Below, piece by piece: positions 25,048 through 33,086 of a stretch of DNA of 64,000 bases (its first letter is position 1; the number at the start of each line of letters is the position of its first letter). Source of the stretch: CAIOYC01 sp965277345. Its GTDB lineage: Bacteria > Pseudomonadota > Alphaproteobacteria > Caulobacterales > Caulobacteraceae. Position numbers and translations under genes: made by a program. The DNA is taken from positions 1,178,001 through 1,242,000 of the forward strand of contig CBDICI010000004.1 of assembly GCA_965277345.1 (NCBI GenBank). The letters are read 5' to 3'. The notes under the pieces were generated by a model. It was not told the origin of the DNA. It made no database searches and was given only the letters and a program-made list of their open reading frames with translations.

Positions 25048-25661
25048 GTTTCCGGCCAGAGATCCTGCTCCGAGCCCTTGCGATTGAGCATCCGCGCCGC
25101 GCGCTTGACCACGGTGAGCAGATTTTCCGTGCGGGCCTCGGCGTCGTAGGCCAGACGGGCCTGGGCCAGCCCCTCCAGCATAAAGCGGGCCAGGTCGCGG
25201 CCGGCTTGCAGGCGCGCGCCGCGCCCACCCTGCACGAGGTCGAACAGATGGTCGCCCACCTCGGCCCGGTCGAAGGCGGCCTGCGCGTCGGCGATCGCCG
25301 CCTGGACCAGCGTGTCCGTCCGCGCGGCGCGCTCCAACTCGGTGAAGGCGACGAAGGCCGGGTCGTGCAGCAGCCGCCAATAGGCGTCGATGGCGTGGTC
25401 AGTGCGGTCGGCGCCGCGCGGCGCGGTGTCGATGGAGGCCTGAAGCAGGCGTCCCCGCCGGACCTGAATGTGCGCCACCGCCGCCTCCAGCAGGCTCTCG
25501 CGGTCGGGGAAGTGATAGAGCATGGCCCCGCGTGTCAGGTTGGCGGCCTCAGCGATGCGGGCGTTGGTGGCGCCGGCATAGCCGATCTCCGCGAACAGAT
25601 TGACCGCCACGTCGAGGATGTGCGCGCGGGTGCGCCGGCTTTTCGGCGTATTGGGAATCAC
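25044..25661 (-). CDS. TetR-family transcriptional regulator
   Basis: A 205-residue regulator. The N-terminal helix-turn-helix is typical of TetR: RAHILDVAVNLFAEIGYAGATNARIAEAANLTRGAMLYHFPDRESLLEAAV, spread over about residues 10-60. The C-terminal ligand domain is helical. The GTG at 25661 is preferred, since it puts the helix-turn-helix at the usual distance from the start; a longer reading adds 34 residues of unlikely Pro/Arg-rich sequence. Its promoter faces the PlcP-like gene, but whether it regulates that gene is unknown. Confidence 0.85.
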   Translation of the reverse strand: MIPNTPKSRRTRAHILDVAVNLFAEIGYAGATNARIAEAANLTRGAMLYHFPDRESLLEAAVAHIQVRRGRLLQASIDTAPRGADRTDHAIDAYWRLLHDPAFVAFTELERAARTDTLVQAAIADAQAAFDRAEVGDHLFDLVQGGRGARLQAGRDLARFMLEGLAQARLAYDAEARTENLLTVVKRAARMLNRKGSEQDLWPET

Positions 25662-25776
25662 CCGTTCGGGACCGGCGCTGTCGGGCAAGGGGCTCCACGC
25701 TCCAAAGCAACGCTGGCCAGATAGGCGCCGCGGCCCGGCCCGCCTAGGGCCCGGGCAGCGCAATCGCCGCAGGGCC

Positions 25777-25794
25777 GCGTCACGCCGTCGTCAT
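25777..25794 (+). promoter_or_regulatory. Candidate Pho box
   Basis: Two 7-base units, GCGTCAC (25777-25783) and TCGTCAT (25788-25794), are separated by 4 bases, giving a CGTCA repeat at an 11-base period. This is the spacing and partial sequence of the PhoB box (two CTGTCAT-like units). It lies 56 bases upstream of the PlcP-like gene start at 25851. The match is imperfect, so it is a candidate only. Confidence 0.4.
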
Positions 25795-25850
25795 GCAATC
25801 AGCTTAGCGGGCAGCGTTTGAGCGCCAACACACGAGCGGAGCTTGAGCCC

Positions 25851-26699
25851 ATGCCCGACGCCCAAACCCTCCGCAGTTACCGGACCGTCTTCATCTCCGA
25901 CGTCCACCTCGGCACGCGGGGCTGCCAGGCGGAGCTTTTGCTCGACTTCATCAAGTCGGTGGAGTGCGAGACCCTGTATCTGGTGGGCGACATCATCGAC
26001 GGCTGGAAGATGAAGTCCGGGGGCTGGTACTGGCCGCAGTCGCACAACGACGTGGTGCAGAAGGTGCTGCGCATGGCCAGGAAGGGCGTCAACGTCATCT
26101 ATGTGCCCGGCAACCACGACGACCGGGCGCGCGACTTTTGCGGCATCCATTTCGGCGGGGTGGTGGTCGCGCGCGACGCCATTCACGAGGCCGCCGACGG
26201 CAAACGCTATCTCGTCCTGCACGGCGACGAGTTCGACGGGGTGGTGGAGCACGCGAAGTGGCTCGCCTTCCTCGGCGACTGGGCCTATAGGGCCTTGCTT
26301 GGGGCCAACACCGGGTGGAACCTGATCCGCCGGCGGATGGGTTTCGGCTACTGGAGCCTGTCGGCCTTCGTGAAGGTCAAGGTGAAGAACGCATTGCAGT
26401 TCATCGAGAATTTCGAGACGGCGGTGGCGGGCGAGGCGCGCCGGCGCGGCGTCGATGGCGTGATCTGCGGCCATATCCATCACGCCGAGATGCGCGAGAT
26501 CGACGGCGTCACCTATGTCAACGACGGCGACTGGGTTGAGAGTTGCACCGCCCTGGTAGAGCATTTCGACGGTCATCTGGAAATCCTGGAATGGGCCAAG
26601 CTGCGCGGCTGGTCCATGCTCGACCGCGACGCTAAGACATCCTCGCCCCCCCGCCCTCTGATCGCGCCCCTGCCGGAGCCGGGAGCCGTCGCCGCCTGA
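25851..26699 (+). CDS. PlcP-like metallophosphoesterase (LpxH-like fold)
   Basis: A 282-residue calcineurin-type phosphoesterase. Dimetal motifs are in order: ISDVHLG, VGDIIDGW, GNHDD, HGDEFD and CGHIHHAE. Such proteins are often named UDP-2,3-diacylglucosamine diphosphatase. However, the adjoining GT4 glycosyltransferase, overlapping by one base, is the arrangement known for PlcP (a phospholipase C-like enzyme) with Agt, which replace phospholipids by glycolipids under phosphate starvation in Alphaproteobacteria. I therefore favour PlcP. A possible Pho box upstream agrees. The ATG at 25851 is preferred over a TTG 33 bases upstream. Confidence 0.75.
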   Translation: MPDAQTLRSYRTVFISDVHLGTRGCQAELLLDFIKSVECETLYLVGDIIDGWKMKSGGWYWPQSHNDVVQKVLRMARKGVNVIYVPGNHDDRARDFCGIHFGGVVVARDAIHEAADGKRYLVLHGDEFDGVVEHAKWLAFLGDWAYRALLGANTGWNLIRRRMGFGYWSLSAFVKVKVKNALQFIENFETAVAGEARRRGVDGVICGHIHHAEMREIDGVTYVNDGDWVESCTALVEHFDGHLEILEWAKLRGWSMLDRDAKTSSPPRPLIAPLPEPGAVAA

Positions 26700-27829
26700 T
26701 GCGGATTCTGATCGCCACCGATGCGTGGGAGCCGCAGGTCAACGGCGTCGTGCGCACCCTGACCCGCACCATCGCCGAGATGCGCGCCATGGGCCATGCG
26801 GTGGAGGTGATCTCGCCCGACCAGTTCCCCACCCTGCCCCTGCCCACCTATCCGGAGATCAAGCTGGCCCTCGGCGCCTATGAGGGCATCCAGGAGCGCT
26901 TCCGCGCCTTCGAGCCTGAGGCCATCCACGTCGCCACCGAGGGTCCGGTGGGGCTGGCGGCGCGGCGGCTGTGCCTCGAATGGAAGCTGCCCTTCACCAC
27001 CAGCTATCACACCCGCTTTCCGGAATATCTCTCCGCCCGCCTGCCCGTGCCGCCGGCGGCGGGCTATGCCTATATGCGCTGGTTCCACAAGCCGTCCGGC
27101 CGGGTGATGGTGGCCACGCCCACCATGCGCGAGGAACTGGAACGCCACGGCTTTCGCAACCTCAGCTACTGGACGCGCGGGGTGGATACCGACCTGTTCC
27201 AGATGCGCCCCGGCGAGGGCGCGACCCCCGGCTGGCCCGAACCCGAAGAACTGAAGGGCCTGCCCCGGCCGATCTTCCTCAATGTCGGCCGCGTGGCGGT
27301 GGAGAAGAATATCGAGGCCTTTGTCGAGCTCGACCTGCCGGGCTCCAAGGTGGTGGTGGGCGATGGCCCGTCGCGCGAGGAGTTGGCGGCCAAGTATCCC
27401 AAGGTGGTGTTCACCGGATCGCGGTTCGGCGAGACGCTGGCGGCCTGTTTCGCCTGGGCCGACGTGTTCGTCTTCCCCTCGCTCACCGACACCTTCGGCC
27501 TGGTGATCCTGGAGGCCATGGCCGCGGGCGCGCCGGTTGCGGCCTATCCGGCGCCCGGGCCGATCGACATCGTCCCGGGCTCGGGCGCCGGCTTCTGCGA
27601 CGCGGACCTGCGCCAGGCCTGCCTCGACTGTCTCGCGCTCGACCGGCAGGCGGTGCGCAAATACGCCGAGAGGTTCTCCTGGCGCGCTTCGGCCGAACAG
27701 TTCGTCGCCAATCTGGAGCCCTATCCCGAGCCGCAGAAGACCCGGTTCTGGAAACGGTTGCGCCGGCTGGCGCGCCTGCGTCGCCTGCGCTCGCAGAGTT
27801 CGGCCGCGGGCCTGGACCTTGGCGCCTGA
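26699..27829 (+). CDS. GT4 glycosyltransferase, Agt-like
   Basis: A 376-residue GT-B fold family 4 glycosyltransferase. The N-terminal half has the MRILIATDAWEPQVNGVVRTL start and SYHTRFPEY acceptor-side region. The C-terminal half has FLNVGRVAVEKNIEAF, FTGSRFG, and VFVFPSLTDTFGLVILEAMA, which corresponds to the nucleotide-sugar E-x7-E region. It resembles diacylglycerol and mannosyl-type lipid glycosyltransferases. It starts within the stop of the PlcP-like gene, so its acceptor may be the diacylglycerol released by that enzyme, giving glucosyl- or glucuronosyl-diacylglycerol. The acceptor assignment is inference. Confidence 0.8.
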   Translation: MRILIATDAWEPQVNGVVRTLTRTIAEMRAMGHAVEVISPDQFPTLPLPTYPEIKLALGAYEGIQERFRAFEPEAIHVATEGPVGLAARRLCLEWKLPFTTSYHTRFPEYLSARLPVPPAAGYAYMRWFHKPSGRVMVATPTMREELERHGFRNLSYWTRGVDTDLFQMRPGEGATPGWPEPEELKGLPRPIFLNVGRVAVEKNIEAFVELDLPGSKVVVGDGPSREELAAKYPKVVFTGSRFGETLAACFAWADVFVFPSLTDTFGLVILEAMAAGAPVAAYPAPGPIDIVPGSGAGFCDADLRQACLDCLALDRQAVRKYAERFSWRASAEQFVANLEPYPEPQKTRFWKRLRRLARLRRLRSQSSAAGLDLGA

Positions 27830-27880
27830 TTTGCCCTGCGCGGCGCCCTTGCGTAAACGCGGGGCGATGATTGCCGCACA

Positions 27881-27893
27881 GTTGTTACACAAC
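27881..27893. promoter_or_regulatory. Short inverted repeat upstream of the phosphodiesterase gene
   Basis: GTTGT and ACAAC are arranged around a 3-base spacer, 57 bases upstream of the ATG at 27950. It could be an operator half-pair, but only one copy was found and no regulator can be assigned. Confidence 0.3.
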
Positions 27894-27949
27894 CCCGCCA
27901 AGGTGCGCCGCCGCGCGGTTCGCGCCGTTTCCACCGACGAGTCCGATCC

Positions 27950-29785
27950 ATGCCCCCCCGCAACACCGTCCTGATCGCCGCCCTCCTGGTCATCGGGCTC
28001 ATCGCCGGCGGCGCGTGGTGGATCGGCCGCGACCGGCCGCACAATGTGATCGTCTTCGTCGCCGACGGCCTTCGCTCGCGCATCGTCGACGACAAGACCG
28101 CGCCGCAGATGGCTTCCATCCGCCGCGAAGGGGTGGACTTCGCCAACAGCCATTCGCTGTTTCCCACCGTGACCACGGTCAACGGCTCGGCCATCGCCAC
28201 CGGCCACCGCATCGGCGATACCGGCGACTTCGGCAACGTGTTCTGGGCGGGCCAAGCCACCAACCCCGCCAGCCCGTCCCGGTTCGTGACGGTGGAGGAC
28301 GACGACACCCAGCGCGGCCTGGCCAAGGCCTATGGCGGCAATTACCTCGATGAGGAGAGCCTGATCGCCGCCGCCCGCCGCGCCGGCTATTCCACCGCCG
28401 TGGTCGGCAAGGAGGGACCGGCCTGGGTGCAGGACGTGACCGGCGACCGCGCGCCCGGCAATCCCGGCGCCATTCTGATCGACGACGAGACCGGCGGCCC
28501 GATGGGGCGCCCCCTGTCGCCTGAACTCAAGGCCGCGTTCAGGCAGGCCGGCCTGAAGCCGGTGGCCGAGGATCGCGGCCTGAACGCCGACCCCGGCGCG
28601 TTCAACCGGGCGGGCGTCCAGGTGGCCAATGTGGTGCAGCAGGACTGGATGACCGCGGCGGTGACCAAGGTGCTGCTGCCCCTGTTCAAGCAGCGTCACA
28701 AGCCCTTCGTCATGGTGGTCTGGTCGCGCGATCCGGACGGCACCCAGCACAACACCGGCGACAGCCTGAACAGCCTGACCCCCGGCATCAACGGCCCGAC
28801 CGCCCTGGCGGGAATCAGGAACGCCGACAACGATCTCGGCCGCATCCGCTCCGCCCTGAAGGCGCAGGGGCTGGACAAGACCACCGATATCTTCGTCACC
28901 GCCGACCACGGCTTTTCCGTGCTGACCCGCCAGAGCCAGACCTCCGCCGCCGGCAAGCTGCATTATGTCGACGTGATGCCGGGCTTCGTGCCGCAGGGCT
29001 TCATGGCCATCGATCTCGCCAGGGCGCTGAACCTGCCGCTGTCCGACGCCTCGGGCCTGCCGGTGGACACTGCCGCGGGCTTTCATCCCCGCACCGACGG
29101 GACGCTGCTCGGCGATCCCGCCCATCCGTCGGTCATCGTCGCCGGCAACGGCGGCTCGGCGCTGATCTATCTGCCCGAGGGCCCGGGTCGCCGCGCGCGG
29201 CTGGATCAGATCGTCGCCGCCCTGAGCGGCGAGGACTATATCGCCGCCCTGTTCACCGACGACGCCTTCGGCCCGGTTCCGGGAGCCCTGCCCACCTCCG
29301 CCATCGGGCTGAAGGGGTCGGCCAAGACGCCGCATCCGGCCCTGGTGGTCGGCTTCAAGAGCTTTTCCACCGGCTGCGCCGATCCGGAACTGTGCGCCGC
29401 CGAGTTCGCCGACACCTATCTGCAGCAGGGCCAGGGCATTCACGGCAGCTTCAGCCGCGCCGACAGCCACAACTTCATGGCCGCCATCGGGCCGGATTTC
29501 AAAGCCGGCTTCAAGGACCCCACCCCCGTCTCCAACGCCGATATCGCCCCCACCCTGGCCAGACTCCTCAAGATCGACATGCGCTCGGTGGGCGCGCTCA
29601 AGGGCCGCGCCGCCGAAGAGGCGCTGCGCAAGGGGCCGGACGGCGCCCCGGCCATCGCCCACACCCTGCGCTCCCGGCCCGGCCCGAACGGCTTCGTCAC
29701 CGTGCTGAACCTGCAGTCGCTGGGCGGCATCGACTATCTCGACGCGGCAGGAACCCCGGGCCGCACCGTCGGCCTCCGCCCCTGA
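27950..29785 (+). CDS. Membrane-anchored alkaline-phosphatase-superfamily phosphodiesterase
   Basis: A 611-residue protein with one N-terminal transmembrane helix (about residues 7-26) and a periplasmic catalytic domain of the nucleotide pyrophosphatase/phosphodiesterase type. Metal and nucleophile motifs are visible: VIVFVADGLRS, the FPTVTTVNGSAIATGH segment with the catalytic Thr, WSRDPDGTQHNTGD, DNDLGRI, VTADHGFS, and a late His in RADSHNFMA. It should hydrolyse phosphate mono- or diesters outside the cytoplasm. It follows the PlcP/Agt-like pair by 120 bp on the same strand, which would suit a phosphate-scavenging group. An inverted repeat begins directly after the stop. Confidence 0.86.
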   Translation: MPPRNTVLIAALLVIGLIAGGAWWIGRDRPHNVIVFVADGLRSRIVDDKTAPQMASIRREGVDFANSHSLFPTVTTVNGSAIATGHRIGDTGDFGNVFWAGQATNPASPSRFVTVEDDDTQRGLAKAYGGNYLDEESLIAAARRAGYSTAVVGKEGPAWVQDVTGDRAPGNPGAILIDDETGGPMGRPLSPELKAAFRQAGLKPVAEDRGLNADPGAFNRAGVQVANVVQQDWMTAAVTKVLLPLFKQRHKPFVMVVWSRDPDGTQHNTGDSLNSLTPGINGPTALAGIRNADNDLGRIRSALKAQGLDKTTDIFVTADHGFSVLTRQSQTSAAGKLHYVDVMPGFVPQGFMAIDLARALNLPLSDASGLPVDTAAGFHPRTDGTLLGDPAHPSVIVAGNGGSALIYLPEGPGRRARLDQIVAALSGEDYIAALFTDDAFGPVPGALPTSAIGLKGSAKTPHPALVVGFKSFSTGCADPELCAAEFADTYLQQGQGIHGSFSRADSHNFMAAIGPDFKAGFKDPTPVSNADIAPTLARLLKIDMRSVGALKGRAAEEALRKGPDGAPAIAHTLRSRPGPNGFVTVLNLQSLGGIDYLDAAGTPGRTVGLRP

Positions 29786-30480
29786 GGCTCCCCAACTCCT
29801 CCCCCTCATCGAGGGGGAGGGGGACCGCCCGAAGGGTGGTGGAGGGGGCGGCGGCGCCCTGTCCGGTCAGCGTCGCGCCGCCCCCTCCGTCACGGCGGGT
29901 ATCCCCGCCGCGCCACCTCCCCCGCTGCGCAGGGGAGGAGAAGACGTGCATAATCGGCCTCTGCCGGTGGGGGCGAGGGTGGGGAGGTGGGCGGAGCGTT
30001 CCGGCCTCGTCCGGAGACCGGGAAGTGCGCTGTAGGTTTCGACGGGGCAGGAACGCTCCGCGCGGCTGTTTGGGATCGGCAGGCGTTCGCGCACGGGCTT
30101 GCAACTTAGGCCCTGACGTACGGCCCCGCCGGCAGGCCCGTCCACTCTTGGCATGGACGGGACGGGCGAGTTGTGACCTCGACCCTTGGACCGACCGCTC
30201 TTGCGAGACGGCAGGACACACCCCTGCTCAACCGCATCCCCACCGCCCTCAAGAGCCGGATCCAAGGCCCTCCCCGTGCGATGGAGACACCCCCAGCATA
30301 CGAGACGGCGCAGGTCGGTTGGATAAGTCCACCCCTCTCCCGCCCGGCGGGAGAGGGAAAAGCGAGCCCCGCAAGGACGAGCGAGGGTGAGGGCAGCGAC
30401 TCATCCTCTGGATATCCAGGCTCGCGTACCGCACGTTCCCCTCACCCGACCCTCTCCCAGGGGGAGAGGGGGAGGCGCTG
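29786..30480. repeat. Copy 2 of the ~690-bp intergenic repeat
   Basis: This stretch carries the reverse complement of 9122-9813 with a small number of substitutions and short indels, mostly near the palindromic tips. It again lies exactly between two convergent gene ends (the phosphodiesterase and a small membrane protein), with almost no extra DNA on either side. Open frames in it mirror those in copy 1 and look like noise. No inverted-repeat termini with target duplications typical of an IS are seen. Confidence 0.85.
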
Positions 30481-30891
30481 TCAGTTGATGTCGATCTCGC
30501 GCCGGCTCGCGACGATGGTGACGATGAAGCCGGCCAGCACGTCCAGCAGCACCATGGCGGTGAGCAGGAAGAAGGTGGAGGTGGCGAAGGCGCGGAACAG
30601 CAGGAACTCGATCAGGCAGACGATGAACAGGATCATCGACAGCGAGTGGTTGACGATGGCGATCTGGCGACTGGTGGTCGATTTCAACAGCTCGATGAAC
30701 AGGATCACCAGCGACATGAAGATGATCGCATCGCCCATGCCCACCGACCAGCGCCCGCCGGACGCCATGGGCAGGCTGAACACCTGCTGCGCCATGCGCA
30801 CGCCGGCGTCCGTGGCCCCGAACCCGTAGGTCAGGGCCATCACGTTGTAGAACAGCACCGGCAGGGCCAGCAGAGGCAGGGCGGCGAACAT
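30481..30891 (-). CDS. Small four-helix membrane protein, unknown family
   Basis: A 136-residue protein with four predicted transmembrane helices (about residues 3-20, 53-70, 80-100 and 107-127). A short polar loop with RWSVGMGDAII precedes the second helix. I do not recognise the family. The ATG at 30891 is preferred because the first helix follows directly; a start 42 bases upstream adds a charged, Pro-rich stretch. Its stop abuts the second copy of the large repeat. Confidence 0.7.
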   Translation of the reverse strand: MFAALPLLALPVLFYNVMALTYGFGATDAGVRMAQQVFSLPMASGGRWSVGMGDAIIFMSLVILFIELLKSTTSRQIAIVNHSLSMILFIVCLIEFLLFRAFATSTFFLLTAMVLLDVLAGFIVTIVASRREIDIN

Positions 30892-30978
30892 CGGCTTCTC
30901 TCCCTCGCGCGGGTCAGGATGCGGGAAGGCCAAGGTTCACCGAAACGGTTAACGGAGCAATGCCGCTCGCCTTGATGG

Positions 30979-31083
30979 CTAGAGCATGATCGTTTCGGAG
31001 GGACTCATGCGAACGTGAATCAGGCTCCAAATCCAAAGTGTGGACCCTGATTCACGGTTCAAATTGAACCGATCAGGGTCTAG
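30979..31083. repeat. REP-like palindromic element
   Basis: A 105-bp element with imperfect 13-base terminal inverted repeats, CTAGAGCATGATC (30979-30991) and GATCAGGGTCTAG (31071-31083). Nested inside are a perfect 10-base inverted repeat, GTGAATCAGG (31015-31024) with CCTGATTCAC (31046-31055), and a compact palindrome, GGTTCAAATTGAACC (31057-31071). It resembles dispersed 'gagcatgatc' repeats that I recall in alphaproteobacterial genomes. No coding capacity. Confidence 0.65.
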
Positions 31084-31104
31084 GGCCAAGCGGCCGGACG
31101 ACGC

Positions 31105-31131
31105 AAAAAAAGAGGCGGCCGAAGCCGCCTC
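31105..31131 (-). terminator. Rho-independent terminator
   Basis: GAGGCGGC (31112-31119) and GCCGCCTC (31124-31131) form a perfect 8-bp stem with a 4-base loop. On the minus strand the stem is followed by seven T residues (A at 31105-31111). It ends leftward transcription coming from the malyl-CoA lyase-like gene, whose stop is 222 bases upstream. The rest of 30892-31352 holds no convincing gene. Confidence 0.85.
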
Positions 31132-31352
31132 AGTTCATAGGGAGGAAACGCCCAGGAAGGGCAGCGGCGTCAAGGACGCCGCACACCCTCTCTATACGTT
31201 GCGATGCGGCATACCACAAGCTCAGAATCGATAAAGGCGCACCCAGATATACTGAGGGCTTGCATGAAGCCTTTCTGCACAAGGACTTGACGCGTTTGCA
31301 CACATAGCGGGCGCCTATTGCGCCGCAGCATCTCGTCTCAGGTGAATGACGA

Positions 31353-32402
31353 TCACAATCCGTAGGCGGCGGCGAGGGCAGGGTCGCGCGCGGCGATCTG
31401 GCGGGCGCAGTCCACCAGCCCCCTGGCCTGCTTCCAGGTGGCGTCGTCCTGCATCCTGCCGTCGAGCATGGCCACGCCCGATCCGTCCGGCATGGCGTCC
31501 AGGATGCGCATGGCGAAGGCGACCTCGGCCGAATCGGGCGAGAACACCCGCTTGGCCACGGCGATCTGGCTCGGGTGCAGGGTCCAGGCCCCGGCGCAGC
31601 CCATGATGAAGGCGCTGCGGAACTGCTGCTCACAGGCTTCAAGATCGTCGATGGCGCCGAAGGGGCCATAGAAGGCCTTCATGCCGTGCATCTGGCAGGC
31701 GTCGACCATGCGGGCGATGGTGTAGTGCCAGAGGTCCTGCTGCACAGAGACGCGCTCGCCACCCCCAGGGCGCTGATCCTCGATCACGCGATAGCCGGGA
31801 TGGCCGCCCCCGACGCGGGTGGTCTTCATGGCGCGGGAGGCCGCAAGGTCGGCCGGACCCAGCGATATGCCCTGCATCCGGGGGCTGGCGGCGCAGATGG
31901 CTTCCACATTGGCCACCCCCTCGGCGGTCTCCAGGATGGCGTGCAGCAGGATCGGCTTTTTGATCCCGTGTCGCGCCTCGAGGATGGCGAGCAGCTGGTC
32001 CATATAGTGGATGTCCCACGGCCCCTCCACCTTGGGCACCATCATCACGTCCAGCCGCTCGCCCACCTCGGCCACGATCCGCGTCACGTCGTCCAGATGC
32101 CAGGGCGAGTTCAGGCCGTTGATGCGGGTCCACAGACCCACGCCCAGGGCGGCGAAATCGGTGGCGCCGGCCATCGCGATAAAGCCGTCACGCGCGGCGG
32201 CTTTGGCGTCGGCGGGAATGGCGTCCTCCAGATTGCCGAGGATCACGTCCACCTGCCGGGCCATCTCCGGGACCTTGGCGCGGACCTTCTCCAGGTGCGG
32301 CGGAACGAAGTGGATCATCCGCTCCACCCGCGGCGGCGCCTCGCGCAGCGGCATGGGCGCGCCGATGGCCAACGGCCTGAAGAACCCCTTCGGCGTTTTC
32401 AT
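31353..32402 (-). CDS. L-malyl-CoA / beta-methylmalyl-CoA lyase-type HpcH/HpaI protein
   Basis: A 349-residue CoA-ester lyase of the malyl-CoA lyase branch, longer than the CitE-like paralogues. Visible features are VDVILGNLEDAIPADAK (the metal-binding Glu-Asp), TRINGLNSPWHLDDV, MVPKVEGPWDIHY, LHAILETAEGVANVEAI, and AWTLHPSQIAVAKRVFSP. Enzymes of this kind split malyl-CoA to glyoxylate and acetyl-CoA, and methylmalyl-CoA to glyoxylate and propionyl-CoA. No ethylmalonyl-CoA pathway neighbours are present. It is divergent from thpR. A long 3' region then ends in a strong terminator. Confidence 0.86.
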   Translation of the reverse strand: MKTPKGFFRPLAIGAPMPLREAPPRVERMIHFVPPHLEKVRAKVPEMARQVDVILGNLEDAIPADAKAAARDGFIAMAGATDFAALGVGLWTRINGLNSPWHLDDVTRIVAEVGERLDVMMVPKVEGPWDIHYMDQLLAILEARHGIKKPILLHAILETAEGVANVEAICAASPRMQGISLGPADLAASRAMKTTRVGGGHPGYRVIEDQRPGGGERVSVQQDLWHYTIARMVDACQMHGMKAFYGPFGAIDDLEACEQQFRSAFIMGCAGAWTLHPSQIAVAKRVFSPDSAEVAFAMRILDAMPDGSGVAMLDGRMQDDATWKQARGLVDCARQIAARDPALAAAYGL

Positions 32403-32521
32403 GGCGCTCTCCCCTCGTTGCTCCGGCCCGTGTGCAAGTGCGAAGACGCCCCGTCAAGGGCGAGCTCGCCATCGGCGCCGCGCCGCTTGAGCCGCCCGCC
32501 GTCTTGGCTCACAGACGGCTA

Positions 32522-33073
32522 ATGATCCGACTGTTCGCCGCGCTTCCGGTTCCCCCCGATATCGCCGAAGGGCTGATCCGCCGCCAGCAGGGCATTCCGC
32601 GCGCCCGCTGGAGGCCGAGCGAGGCGCTGCACCTGACCCTGCGCTTCTTCGGCGAGGTGTCCGAGCCCACGGCGACCGATCTCGACGCCATGCTGGCCGG
32701 GGTCAGCGCCGATCCGTTCGAGCTCAAGCTCGACGGGGTCGGCATGTTCGGCGAAGGGGATCGCATGCGGGCGCTATGGGCCAGCGTGGCCGAGAGCGCA
32801 CCGCTGAAGCGCCTCGCCCTGAAGTGCGAGAACGCCGCCCGGCGCGTGGGCCTGAAGCCGGAGCCGCGCGCTTATCGCCCGCATGTGACCCTGGCCTATC
32901 TGCAGGGCGCGCCGGCGGACCGCATCGCCGCCTGGCTGCAGGGCCACAACCTCCTGCACTCGCCCGCCTGGCGCGTGGATCGGTTTCACCTCTATTCCAG
33001 CTGGCTCGACACCACTAGGGGCTTGTCCAGCGGCGGCCGATACGACATCGAACGCACCTACCCGTTCAGCTGA
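32522..33073 (+). CDS. thpR: RNA 2',3'-cyclic phosphodiesterase (2H family)
   Basis: A 183-residue 2H phosphoesterase. The two catalytic His-x-Thr-x motifs are HLTLRFF (about residues 38-44) and HVTLAYL (about 121-127), at the spacing expected for ThpR/LigT. These enzymes open 2',3'-cyclic phosphates on RNA, and may ligate tRNA halves in vitro. The start IRLFAALPVP is typical of the family, so the ATG at 32522 is chosen over longer readings that run into the divergent gene's promoter. Confidence 0.92.
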   Translation: MIRLFAALPVPPDIAEGLIRRQQGIPRARWRPSEALHLTLRFFGEVSEPTATDLDAMLAGVSADPFELKLDGVGMFGEGDRMRALWASVAESAPLKRLALKCENAARRVGLKPEPRAYRPHVTLAYLQGAPADRIAAWLQGHNLLHSPAWRVDRFHLYSSWLDTTRGLSSGGRYDIERTYPFS

Positions 33074-33086
33074 AGGCCGTTCGCGC

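Noticed and set aside
25851..26699. LpxH in lipid A synthesis
   Set aside because: The coupled GT4 gene and Pho-box candidate fit PlcP better. Not fully excluded.
26573..29809. A very long minus-strand open frame opposite the glycosyltransferase and phosphodiesterase genes
   Set aside because: It is a third-position GC shadow. Both plus-strand genes have full domain motifs; the antisense frame is rich in Gly, Arg, Gln and His without any domain.
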